Origin: Pseudomonas sp. SG20056
GTDB lineage: Bacteria > Pseudomonadota > Gammaproteobacteria > Pseudomonadales > Pseudomonadaceae
Length of the DNA: 64,000 bases
Reading direction: 5' to 3'
Assembly (NCBI RefSeq): GCF_031764535.1
Contig: NZ_CP134499.1
Span: 4,419,679-4,483,678, forward strand
The notes beneath the pieces are model-generated. The model worked only from the letters and a program-made list of their open reading frames with translations, ran no database searches and had not been told where the DNA came from. Of the stretch, positions 26,668-34,223 are shown piece by piece. The position numbers and the translations under genes were made by a program. How positions within the stretch are numbered: position 1 is the stretch's first letter; the number at the start of each line of letters is the position of its first letter.

Positions 26668-26842
26668 CGTCGGTGCCCACCGCCATGGTGCGAGGGGCCT
26701 AAGAGGGAATCCGGAGCGATCCGCTGATCGTGACCGAGCTGCCCCCGCAACTGTAAACAGCGAGTCTGCCGCAACTGCGCCACTGGGAAACTGGGAAGGC
26801 CGCGCCAGATGATGACCTGTCAGCCAGGAGACCTGCCGACGA
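26668..26842 (+). promoter_or_regulatory. Cobalamin riboswitch of cobGHIJ
   Basis: TCGGTGCC, AAGAGGGAAT, the core GCTGCCCCCGCAACTGTAAA, GCCACTGGG, TGGGAAGGCC and the 3' arm AGCCAGGAGACCTGCCGA occur in the right order. About 110 bases follow before cobG, including a small hairpin GAAATCC/GGATTTC (26888-26910) that could belong to the expression platform. This fills the 26596-26950 gap. Confidence 0.95.
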
Positions 26843-26950
26843 CGCTAGTCGCGAGTGCCAACATCGGGCGGGGTGTACCGATGCCATGAAATCCCCTGTG
26901 GGCGGATTTCGCTGGTTCGGTCGCCGCGTCTTTGTTGTTGGTGACCCTTT

Positions 26951-28294
26951 TTGCACGACTGTCCAACCTCCGCCGACCTGCCCGACCCACGCCCTAGCGC
27001 GTGCCCCGGCCTGCTGCGCATCGTACAGGCGCTGGATGGCGGCATCTGCCGGGTCAAGCTGGCCGGCGGCGTACTCAGCAGTCAGCAGGCTCGCGCCATC
27101 GCCGAGGCGGCCGAGCGCTGCGCCAGCGGTGTGCTGGAGCTGACCAACCGCAGCAATCTGCAAATTCGCGGCGTACTGCCAGGCCAACAGACCGAACTGA
27201 TCGAACGCCTGCTCGCCGCCGGCCTTGGCCCGAGCAACCCAGCCTCCGACGATGTACGCAACCTACTGCTCAGCCCCGCCGCCGGCCTCGACCCGCAGGC
27301 CCTGCTCGATACCCGCCCGCTGGCCGCCGCGCTGCTCGACCTGCTGCAAAACACCCCGGCGCTGCATGGGCTGTCGGCCAAGTTCGCCCTGCAGCTGGAC
27401 GGCGGCGAAGCCCTGGCCATGCTCGAACACCGCCACGATATCTGGCTAAGCGCCCTGCCTGGCACGCCAACCCGACTGGCCTTTGGCCTGGCCGGCTGCC
27501 CGACTGACCGGCCGCTGGGCGTGGTCGAGGCTGAGCAAGTCATGCCGCTGGTGGAACAATTGCTAAGGCTGTTTATCGAACTGGCTGGCAGCGAACACAG
27601 CCGGATGCGCCAGCTGCTGAGCGTGATTCCCGCCCACCAACTGCTGCAACAGCTGCAAACGCGCCTGCCCTTTACCGTTCAGGCGCCACCGACCGATTGG
27701 CAACACAAACCAGTCAGCCCACGCGCGCCGATGGGCATTTATCCACAGCAGCAAAACGCCCTTTGCATGGTTGCCGCCGCTTCACGTCTGGGTCGAATCG
27801 ACGCCGCACAACTCAACGCCCTGGCCGATCTGGCCGAGCAGCACGGCGATGCCAGCCTGCGCCTGACGCCCTGGCAGGGCCTGCTGCTGCCAAATATCCC
27901 CGAGCGCTCGGCAGACAACCTGCTGCACAAACTGGCCGAACTGGGCCTGCTGATCGATGCACAGGAACCGCTTAGCCAGCTGATCGCCTGCACCGGCTCC
28001 AGCGCCTGCGGCAAAGGCCTGGCCGACAGCAAGGCCGATGCCCTGCATCTCGCCGAGCGCCTAGGCGCCAGCAGCGCACGGCCGCACGTGCATCTCAGCG
28101 CCTGCCCGCGCTCCTGCGCCGCCGCGCATACCGCGCCCTTTACCCTGCTGGCCAGCAGCGCCGGGCATTACCAGCTCTATCAACGCACGCCCGAGGCGGC
28201 CGGTTTCGGCCAACTGCTGGCCAGCGCCATGACTATCGACGAGGCCGGCGACTGGTTCGCCGCCCACTGCGCAACAGGAAACAGCGATGCTTGA
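26951..28294 (+). CDS. cobG: Precorrin-3B synthase CobG
   Basis: A 447-residue monooxygenase of the nitrite/sulphite-reductase fold that makes precorrin-3B from precorrin-3A with O2. Typical opening RPSACPGLLRIVQALDGGICRVKL, nitrite/sulphite reductase repeats, and the [4Fe-4S] ligands C-x5-C (CTGSSAC) and C-x3-C (CPRSC). A stop at 26942-26944 bounds the frame, and the only start before the conserved opening is TTG 26951, with GGTGA six bases upstream. I accept TTG as start with moderate certainty. It overlaps cobH by eight bases. Confidence 0.93.
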   Translation: MHDCPTSADLPDPRPSACPGLLRIVQALDGGICRVKLAGGVLSSQQARAIAEAAERCASGVLELTNRSNLQIRGVLPGQQTELIERLLAAGLGPSNPASDDVRNLLLSPAAGLDPQALLDTRPLAAALLDLLQNTPALHGLSAKFALQLDGGEALAMLEHRHDIWLSALPGTPTRLAFGLAGCPTDRPLGVVEAEQVMPLVEQLLRLFIELAGSEHSRMRQLLSVIPAHQLLQQLQTRLPFTVQAPPTDWQHKPVSPRAPMGIYPQQQNALCMVAAASRLGRIDAAQLNALADLAEQHGDASLRLTPWQGLLLPNIPERSADNLLHKLAELGLLIDAQEPLSQLIACTGSSACGKGLADSKADALHLAERLGASSARPHVHLSACPRSCAAAHTAPFTLLASSAGHYQLYQRTPEAAGFGQLLASAMTIDEAGDWFAAHCATGNSDA

Positions 28295-28913
28295 GTACAT
28301 CCGCGACGGCCAGGAAATCTACCGCCAGTCCTTCGCCACCATCCGCGCCGAGGCCGACCTGTCGGCGATCCCGGCAGACCTGGAAAAACTCGCAGTGCGC
28401 GTGATCCACGCCTGCGGCATGGTCGATGTGGTGCAGGATCTGCGCTTCTCCGCCGGGGCCGGTGCTGCCGGCCGCGCCGCCCTGGCCAAGGGCGCGGCAA
28501 TTCTCTGCGATGCGCGGATGGTCGCCGAGGGCATCACCCGTCCGCGCCTGGCCGCCAACAACCCGGTGATCTGCACCCTGCATAACGACGGCGTGATCGA
28601 GCAGGCCCGCGCGCTGGGCAATACCCGTTCGGCAGTTGCATTGGAACACTGGCGCGAGCACCTGGAAGGCAGCGTGGTGGTGATCGGCAACGCCCCCACC
28701 GCGCTGTTCTATCTGCTGGAAATGCTCGACGCCGGCGCGCCGAAACCGGCGCTGATTATCGGCATGCCAGTGGGCTTTATCGGCGCGGCGGAGTCCAAGG
28801 ACGCTCTCGCTGCCGACAGCCGTGGCGTGCCCTATGTAATTGTGCGTGGCCGTCGCGGCGGCAGTGCCATGGCGGTGGCGGCGGTCAACGCCCTGGCCAC
28901 GGAGGTGGAGTGA
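28287..28913 (+). CDS. cobH: Precorrin-8X methylmutase CobH
   Basis: A 208-residue enzyme that moves the C11 methyl to C12, forming hydrogenobyrinic acid. Family marks: YIRDGQEIYRQSFATIRAEADL, VRVIHACGMVDVVQDLRFS (with the catalytic His), LCDARMVAEGI, VVIGNAPTALFYLLEMLDAG, MPVGFIGAAESK. Translationally coupled to both cobG (8-base overlap) and cobI (TGATG). Confidence 0.96.
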   Translation: MLEYIRDGQEIYRQSFATIRAEADLSAIPADLEKLAVRVIHACGMVDVVQDLRFSAGAGAAGRAALAKGAAILCDARMVAEGITRPRLAANNPVICTLHNDGVIEQARALGNTRSAVALEHWREHLEGSVVVIGNAPTALFYLLEMLDAGAPKPALIIGMPVGFIGAAESKDALAADSRGVPYVIVRGRRGGSAMAVAAVNALATEVE

Positions 28914-29662
28914 TGACTGTGCAAAAAGGCCGCCTGCTCGGCATAGGCGTCGGCCCCGGCGACCCGGAGCTGATCACCCTCAAGGCCCTGCGCCTGCTGC
29001 AATCGGCCGCCGTGGTTGGCTACTTTGTGGCCAAGGCCAAAGCCAACAAGGGCCAGGGCGGCAACGCCTTCGGCATCATCGAACAGCACCTGACGGACAC
29101 GCAGCAGCGCCTGCCGCTGGTCTATCCGGTGACCACGGAAAAACTCGCCACGCCGCTGAGCTATGAAGATGTGATCAGCGACTTCTACGACACCTGCGCG
29201 GTGCAGATCGCCGCCCGGCTCGACGCCGGCCAGGACGTGGCGGTGATCTGCGAAGGCGACCCGTTCTTCTACGGCTCCTATATGTACCTGCACGACCGCC
29301 TGGCCGACCGTTACGACGTGGAAGTGGTGCCCGGCGTGTGCTCCATGCTCGGCTGCGCCTCGGTGCTCGGCACCCCGTTGGTGTACCGCAACCAATCCTT
29401 GAGCGTGCTCTCCGGCGTGCTGCCCGAAGCCGAGCTTAAGCAGCGCTTGAAAGATGCAGAGGCCGCCGTGGTGATGAAGCTGGGGCGCAACTTCGAGAAA
29501 GTCCGCCGTGTGCTGCAGGAGCTGGGCATCGACCAGCGCGCCCATTACGTCGAACGCGCCACCATGGGCAACCAGCGCATCGTGCCGCTGGATGAAGTGG
29601 AGCCAATGTCTTCACCGTACTTCTCGATGATCGTGATTCCCGGCGAGAAATGGCGCGGTTAA
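28913..29662 (+). CDS. cobI: Precorrin-2 C20-methyltransferase CobI
   Basis: A 249-residue SAM-dependent tetrapyrrole methylase. GIGVGPGDPELITLKALRLL opens the fold, VAVICEGDPFFYGSYMYLHDRL is the second conserved loop, then VVPGVCSMLGCA. It commits precorrin-2 to B12 by methylating C20. ATG 28913 overlaps the cobH stop (TGATG) and has GGAGGTGG upstream. Followed by a disrupted REP doublet before cobJ. Confidence 0.96.
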   Translation: MTVQKGRLLGIGVGPGDPELITLKALRLLQSAAVVGYFVAKAKANKGQGGNAFGIIEQHLTDTQQRLPLVYPVTTEKLATPLSYEDVISDFYDTCAVQIAARLDAGQDVAVICEGDPFFYGSYMYLHDRLADRYDVEVVPGVCSMLGCASVLGTPLVYRNQSLSVLSGVLPEAELKQRLKDAEAAVVMKLGRNFEKVRRVLQELGIDQRAHYVERATMGNQRIVPLDEVEPMSSPYFSMIVIPGEKWRG

Positions 29663-29679
29663 CCGCCTGCAAATAACCC

Positions 29680-29755
29680 GTGGGAGGGGCCGGACGGCGA
29701 TCCGCTTTAGCAGCGACATGCCTTATGTAGCTCGCGGCTAAAGCCCCTCCCACAG
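29680..29755. repeat. REP doublet between cobI and cobJ, one arm interrupted
   Basis: GTGGGAGGGGC, then 12-14 extra bases (CGGACGGCGATCCG), then CTTTAGCAGCGAC, facing the intact arm TCGCGGCTAAAGCCCCTCCC. Compared with the copies at 12861 and 39301, the left arm carries a short insertion. It ends just before the cobJ start. Confidence 0.8.
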
Positions 29756-29772
29756 AACAGATGGAACACCTT

Positions 29773-31434
29773 ATGACCAGCGTCCCCGCCATCATTATCC
29801 TCGGCCCCTCCGCCCTGCCCTGCGCACGGCGCATCCAGGCGTTGTATCCACAGGCTGAGATCCACGGCCTGCACAGCCGAGTGACGGACGCTGAGCGCAC
29901 CTATGAAGACTTTGGCGACACCCTGCGCACGCTCTACCGCGCCGGTACGCCGCTGATCGTGCTGTGTGCCGCCGGTATCGTGATTCGCAGCCTGGCCGCC
30001 GTGCTCGGCGAGAAAGACAGCGAACCGCCGGTGCTGGCCGTGGCCGAAGATGGCAGCGCCGTGGTGCCGCTGCTTGGCGGCTTGGGCGGGGTCAACCGCA
30101 TGGCGCGGGAGCTTGCCGCGCACCTGCAGGTCAGCGCGGCGATCACCACCAGCGGCGAACTGCGTTTTGGCACCTGCCTGCTGGAGCCGCCGGCCGGCTA
30201 TGTGCTGGCCGATCTTGAGCAAGGCAAGGGTTTTGTCAGCGACCTACTCGGCGGCCAGGCCGTGCGTATCGAAGGCGACGCGCCCTGGCTGGCTCAGGCC
30301 AAACTGCCGGTGGATAACCACGCCAACCGGGTTATCCATATCAGCCCGCACAGCCGCGCGGCCAATGCCGATGAACTGCTGATCCATCCGCAGCAAGTCG
30401 CTGTATGGGTCGAGCATGCCGGCGCCGATTTACTTAGCGAACTGCAGCAGGCGCTGCAAACCAGCAACCTGGCACCGCAAAGCCTGGCCTGCCTGCTGGC
30501 CGAACCAGAACTGATGGCCAAAGCCGAGCTGCACCACGCCGCCGCACAACTCAAATTACCGCTGCGCTTTATCGACGACGCGCAGCAACTGCCGCCGCTG
30601 CACAGCCAGCACGCCAACCTGCGCCTGCTGCTGGCCGCTGCACCCATCGACGCCAATCAGCTCGGTCGGCCCCGTGGCCGCCTGACGGTGATTGGTCTCG
30701 GCCCCGGTGCCGCCGAATTTATGGTGCCCGCCGCACGCCAGGCGCTGGATGAAGCGCAGGACCTGCTCGGCTACGAAACCTATATCAATATGGCCGGCCC
30801 GCTGCGCCCGGAGCAGGTGCGCCACTGCACCGATAACCGCGAAGAAATGCAGCGCGCCCGCCATGCCTTTGAGCTAGCCGCCAGCGGGCGGCGCGTGGTG
30901 GTGGTGTCGTCCGGCGACCCTGGGGTGTTCGCCATGGCCGCCGCCGTGCTGGAAGCCCTGCATGAATCAGCCGACGCAGAATGGCAGCGGGTCGACCTGC
31001 AGGTGTTCCCTGGCGTTTCCGCTGCGCTGGCCACCGCAGCCAAGGCCGGCGCACCACTGGGCCACGACTTCTGCCTGATCTCCCTATCGGACAACCTCAA
31101 GCCCTGGGCGATTATCGAAAAACGCCTGGCCCACGCCGCCGCCGCTGACTTGGTGATGGCCTTCTACAATCCCATCTCCAAAGCCCGCCCTTGGCAGCTC
31201 GGCGCTGCGCTGGAGATCATCCGCCAGCAACGCACCCCGGAAACCCTGGTGGTGCTAGGCCGCGATATCGGCCGCCCCGGCGAAACCCTGCGCACACTCA
31301 CCCTCGGAGAACTCACCCCAGAGATGGTCGATATGCGCACTCTGGTAATAATCGGCTCCAGTCAGACCTGCCGCTTTCCGCGTGCTGAGGGTGGGGAGTG
31401 GGTGTATACGCCGCGGAGTTATCCACAGTCGTAG
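29773..31434 (+). CDS. cobJ: CobJ: CbiG N-terminal domain fused to precorrin-3B C17-methyltransferase
   Basis: A 553-residue fusion. Residues ~1-290 match the CbiG N-terminal and middle regions (AGTPLIVLCAAGIVIRSLAAVLGEKDSEPPVLAVAEDGSAVVPLLGGLGG). Residues ~300-545 are the methylase (LTVIGLGPGAAEFMVPAARQAL, VVVSSGDPGVFAMAAAVLEAL, VFPGVSAALATAAKAGAPLGHDF, VMAFYNPISKARPWQL). The methylase moves the route through ring contraction to precorrin-4. The C-terminal CbiG part is the separate cobE at 40803. I take ATG 29773; ATG 29761 would add four residues. Confidence 0.94.
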   Translation: MTSVPAIIILGPSALPCARRIQALYPQAEIHGLHSRVTDAERTYEDFGDTLRTLYRAGTPLIVLCAAGIVIRSLAAVLGEKDSEPPVLAVAEDGSAVVPLLGGLGGVNRMARELAAHLQVSAAITTSGELRFGTCLLEPPAGYVLADLEQGKGFVSDLLGGQAVRIEGDAPWLAQAKLPVDNHANRVIHISPHSRAANADELLIHPQQVAVWVEHAGADLLSELQQALQTSNLAPQSLACLLAEPELMAKAELHHAAAQLKLPLRFIDDAQQLPPLHSQHANLRLLLAAAPIDANQLGRPRGRLTVIGLGPGAAEFMVPAARQALDEAQDLLGYETYINMAGPLRPEQVRHCTDNREEMQRARHAFELAASGRRVVVVSSGDPGVFAMAAAVLEALHESADAEWQRVDLQVFPGVSAALATAAKAGAPLGHDFCLISLSDNLKPWAIIEKRLAHAAAADLVMAFYNPISKARPWQLGAALEIIRQQRTPETLVVLGRDIGRPGETLRTLTLGELTPEMVDMRTLVIIGSSQTCRFPRAEGGEWVYTPRSYPQS

Positions 31435-31742
31435 GATGGGTTAAGCCTGCGATACCCATCGCCGGCATCAAGTGGTGGGCTGAAAACGGCCAAAGCGGTC
31501 TCTCGCGGACAATAACGCTCCCGCCAGCACAGGATATGGACACGTTGCCAACGACTTCGTAACCTCCCGTCTACTTTTGTCGCTTTTCCATCAGCCCCAT
31601 GTCGCGTTTTGAGTGATCGGCTAAATTAGATCTGGGGTTACAGGTGAGCCACGGATGTAATACGACACAAATGGTGTAAGAATCACCTCACATGTGCCAG
31701 CTACTTATAATTATGTTTTCGAAATATTAAGAAGAGGCGCCA
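31435..31742. other. Intergenic stretch between cobJ and the AT-rich gene
   Basis: Directly after the cobJ stop is a palindrome GATGGGT...ACCCATC (31435-31460) of a REP-like kind. From about 31580 base composition drops sharply. A good -10 box TATAAT lies at 31706-31711, without a convincing -35. No gene seen. Confidence 0.5.
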
Positions 31743-32696
31743 TTGAAGCAACTCTTTAAATACATGAGCGAACCTCGTGACTTTTTCGATGAGGGATTTA
31801 TTCGTCTTTCGCAACCAAGCGTATTGAATGATCCTTTTGAGGCGGCATTCTGTCGTAAAAGTTTAGATGAAATGGCCAGCCATTTTGATGAGCCAACTTC
31901 TTGGGATCCGAAGTTTGGCGAGTTGAAATTTTCGCAGTATGTTGATTTGAGGATGCACCACATAGGTGTAATCAGCTTCACTGAAAGTAAAGAAAATCTT
32001 CTAATGTGGGCGCATTATGCCAACGAACACAAAGGGATTGTTGCTGGCGTAGCATACTTTCCTCAAATAGGTTCAATTTTTGAGCGACTATTTAGGGCAG
32101 ATTGCTTGATAAACTCTGCCTGGGGCCAGAAATGGTCGAAGTTCGATGGCACTCCCACGCCTGTTTCTTATAGAAAGGGCTTGAGATACCGAAACGATAA
32201 GTTTGATTATGATTATTCAAATATATCGGCAGAGGGTGCCGACAGGGTTCTATATGAGATTTTTTTACAAAAGAGTGATGAGTGGGTTTATGAACAAGAG
32301 CATCGCGTGATTCTTAGGTTAGAGCAAGCTGATCGAGTGATAATTCCAGATATACGTTCTGTTGGTAATCTGAACATACAAAATAGAATAAAAAATGCTA
32401 GATATTCAACTTTAGACATCAATACAGGCTCATGCGTTGTTAATCTCTTTGAGGTTGCCGACGACGCTGAGCGAACGGCTGTAGCAATGGAGCTGGCCAA
32501 GCTAAGCAAAAATCCCAAGACGATATATCTGATGAAATTATCATCCAGCTCAATAAATAATTGCTTGATAGGTTTAAATTCGAAGTTCACCAAAGCTGAC
32601 ATTCAAGGAAAGCACGCCTGCTCTACCGGATATTTGGATATATGGAAAGCCACCAGAAATATGGACTATTACAGCATTGAGTTTGAGGAAATATAA
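31743..32696 (+). CDS. DUF2971 protein, AT-rich, probably acquired
   Basis: A 317-residue protein opening KQLFKYMSEPRDFFDEGFIRLSQPSVLNDPFEAAF, the DUF2971 signature (K/Y...L..P..FNDPFE), followed by GVISFTESKENLLMWAHYANEHKGIVAG (S-x-x-x-x-N-L-L-M-W-x-H-Y-A) and a WVYEQEHRVI motif. No biochemical function is known; family members often occur in mobile or defence-rich regions. TTG 31743 has AGAGG five bases before it; the next ATG (31764) would cut into the conserved opening. Base composition and codon use are strikingly AT-rich beside the cob genes, and palindromic repeats flank it, suggesting transfer. Confidence 0.85.
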   Translation: MKQLFKYMSEPRDFFDEGFIRLSQPSVLNDPFEAAFCRKSLDEMASHFDEPTSWDPKFGELKFSQYVDLRMHHIGVISFTESKENLLMWAHYANEHKGIVAGVAYFPQIGSIFERLFRADCLINSAWGQKWSKFDGTPTPVSYRKGLRYRNDKFDYDYSNISAEGADRVLYEIFLQKSDEWVYEQEHRVILRLEQADRVIIPDIRSVGNLNIQNRIKNARYSTLDINTGSCVVNLFEVADDAERTAVAMELAKLSKNPKTIYLMKLSSSSINNCLIGLNSKFTKADIQGKHACSTGYLDIWKATRNMDYYSIEFEEI

Positions 32697-32718
32697 GCAA
32701 GTAGCCCGGATAACCAAT

Positions 32719-32744
32719 GGTGGACAACGCTTTGCTTGTCCACC
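32719..32744. repeat. Palindrome downstream of the DUF2971 gene
   Basis: GGTGGACAA...TTGTCCACC, 9-bp perfect arms and an 8-base loop, between the convergent DUF2971 and cobF genes. It may act as a terminator-like stem without a T tract, or be a REP-like repeat. Confidence 0.6.
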
Positions 32745-32751
32745 GCCCAGC

Positions 32752-33525
32752 TTAAACGCTCTCCCTCTCCCGTTTCCGCAGCAAGTAGCTATCCATAATC
32801 CACCCATGCTGCTCCCGCAGCTCTGCACGGCGAGTGCGAATAGTCTCAGCGACCTCGCTTAGCGGGCCGGCAATCATCACTTCGTCCGGGGTGCCGATAT
32901 AGGCGCCCCAGTAGATATGCATGGGCTGGTCGACAAAGCGTTGGTATGTGTCCTGGGCGTCGAGCATGACCAGCACGCTATCCAAACCCTCGGGAAAGCC
33001 GCCTTCGGCCAGGCGGCGCGCCGGGGTGATCTGGAAGGCCTGGCCGATGCTGTTAAAGCAGACCTTATGCTTGGCCGCCAGGGCTTGCAGACTGGTGATG
33101 CCGGGGATCACCTCGTACTTGATCTGCTCGCTGCTGTTGCTAACTATCTGTTCGACGATGCGCAGGGTGCTGTCGTACAGCGCCGGGTCGCCCCAGACCA
33201 GAAAGGCGCCGGTTTCGCCGTCGCGCATCTGCTCGCGGATCATGCCTTCGAACACCTGCTGCTTGTCCTGATTCAGATCGACCACGCTGCCGCGATAGTC
33301 CGGCACATCGCGCACCCGCTCCGGGCAGTCGGCGCTGACAAAGCGGTAGTCGCGGCCCTGGATAAAGCGCTCGCAGATGGTCTTGCGCAGGCCAATCAGG
33401 CTGTCCTTGGCGCTGCCCTTGTCCATCAGAAAGAACACGTCCGTGCGGTTAAGCGCGTTGATCGCCTGCACGGTCAGGTAGTCCGGGTCGCCGGCGCCGA
33501 TGCCGATTATCAGCAGGGTTTTCAT
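32752..33525 (-). CDS. cobF: Precorrin-6A synthase (deacetylating) CobF
   Basis: A 257-residue SAM-dependent methylase that methylates C1 of precorrin-5 with loss of acetate, giving precorrin-6A. Marks: LLIIGIGAGDPDYLTVQAINAL, FLMDKGSAKDSLIGLRK, FLVWGDPALYDSTLRIVEQI, YEVIPGITSLQALAAKH. CobF is diagnostic of the aerobic pathway. ATG 33525 overlaps the VWA-gene stop (ATGA), placing it last in the cobW-cobN-chlID-cobF operon. Confidence 0.95.
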   Translation of the reverse strand: MKTLLIIGIGAGDPDYLTVQAINALNRTDVFFLMDKGSAKDSLIGLRKTICERFIQGRDYRFVSADCPERVRDVPDYRGSVVDLNQDKQQVFEGMIREQMRDGETGAFLVWGDPALYDSTLRIVEQIVSNSSEQIKYEVIPGITSLQALAAKHKVCFNSIGQAFQITPARRLAEGGFPEGLDSVLVMLDAQDTYQRFVDQPMHIYWGAYIGTPDEVMIAGPLSEVAETIRTRRAELREQHGWIMDSYLLRKRERESV

Positions 33526-34217
33526 AAGGCAGTCTCCAGGCTGCCGGCCATAGCCGGCAGCGAATCGATATGTCGGTAGTCGGCGCCCAGCTCAGCGGCC
33601 AATTGGCGCGCGCGGCCGAGACGGATCGGCGCGCTTTCGATATCCACCAGCAGCGCCGGGCAGGCGCTCGGGGTTAAGGCCGGCCAATCGCGCAGGCGGC
33701 CATCGGTGATGATCAGCAAACGCTGACGCTCGGCCTGATGCAGCCGCTTCCGCCGCGCCTGCCAGTCGGCGGCCTGCTGCAAAGCATCAAACAGCGGCGT
33801 GCCGCCGCCCGCGCCCAGCTCGGCCAACCACTGCTGCAAGGCCTGGGAGGCTTTCTGCCCTTGCCAGAGCCATTGCGCCTGGCGGCCGGTGGCGTGCAGC
33901 AAAGCCAGGCGCGCACGTTGCCGGCGAGCCTGCTCGAACACTTCACTAAGCAAGCCTTTGGCTTTGCTCAGCGCGCCATGGCGGCGGGTCGAGGCCGAGG
34001 CATCGACTATCACCAGCCAGAATTCCGCCGGCTTGGCGCTGCGCGGACGCAGCACGAGATCCTGACGGCTGCGCGGGCGGCCCTTAAGCAGGCTCGCCGG
34101 CCAGTCGATACTCCCCGTCGCGCCACTGCGACTGGCACCGTTGCGACCATTGCCGAGTGTGCCGGGAGCGGCCCGGGCATCCGCGCCTGGGGCTGTGCGC
34201 GGGCGGATGCCTAGGGC
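33522..34217 (-). CDS. chlD: VWA half of ChlD-like chelatase subunit, reached by -1 frameshift
   Basis: From GCC at 34217 this frame gives 231 residues with no ATG, GTG or TTG before GTG 34055. Yet conserved ChlD sequence (GSIDWPASLLKGRPRSRQDLVLRPRSAKPAEFW) begins well upstream of that GTG. It carries an intact VWA metal site: DASAS, GGGTPLFDA and ITDGR. It is entered from the chlI-like frame by -1 slippage at 34217-34223, giving a 567-residue AAA-linker-VWA protein spanning 33522-35224, the normal ChlD/BchD design. With CobN it should form the ATP-driven cobalt chelatase. If no slippage occurs, only a truncated VWA protein from GTG 34055 could be made. Confidence 0.82.
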   Translation of the reverse strand, partial: ALGIRPRTAPGADARAAPGTLGNGRNGASRSGATGSIDWPASLLKGRPRSRQDLVLRPRSAKPAEFWLVIVDASASTRRHGALSKAKGLLSEVFEQARRQRARLALLHATGRQAQWLWQGQKASQALQQWLAELGAGGGTPLFDALQQAADWQARRKRLHQAERQRLLIITDGRLRDWPALTPSACPALLVDIESAPIRLGRARQLAAELGADYRHIDSLPAMAGSLETAL

Positions 34218-34223
34218 TTTTTT
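34176..34223 (-). promoter_or_regulatory. Programmed -1 frameshift site: slippery heptamer plus stem-loop
   Basis: On the minus strand A_AAA_AAG (34223-34217) is in the zero frame GCA AAA AAG CCC TAG. A five-base spacer (CCCTA) follows, then a perfect 9-bp stem GGCATCCGC (34211-34203) / GCGGATGCC (34184-34176) with an 18-base loop. Slipping back one base bypasses the TAG at 34213 and enters the VWA frame. Heptamer, spacer and stem are the classic elements, as in dnaX. Confidence 0.85.

Noticed and set aside
26886..27143. Open frame MKSPVGGF... overlapping the cobG start
   Set aside because: No known family. It overlaps conserved CobG sequence in another frame and may be chance or at most a leader peptide.
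34055..34084. Independent start of the VWA gene at GTG 34055
   Set aside because: It would drop conserved ChlD sequence just upstream, which is open in frame back to the slippery site. Frameshifting explains the data better.
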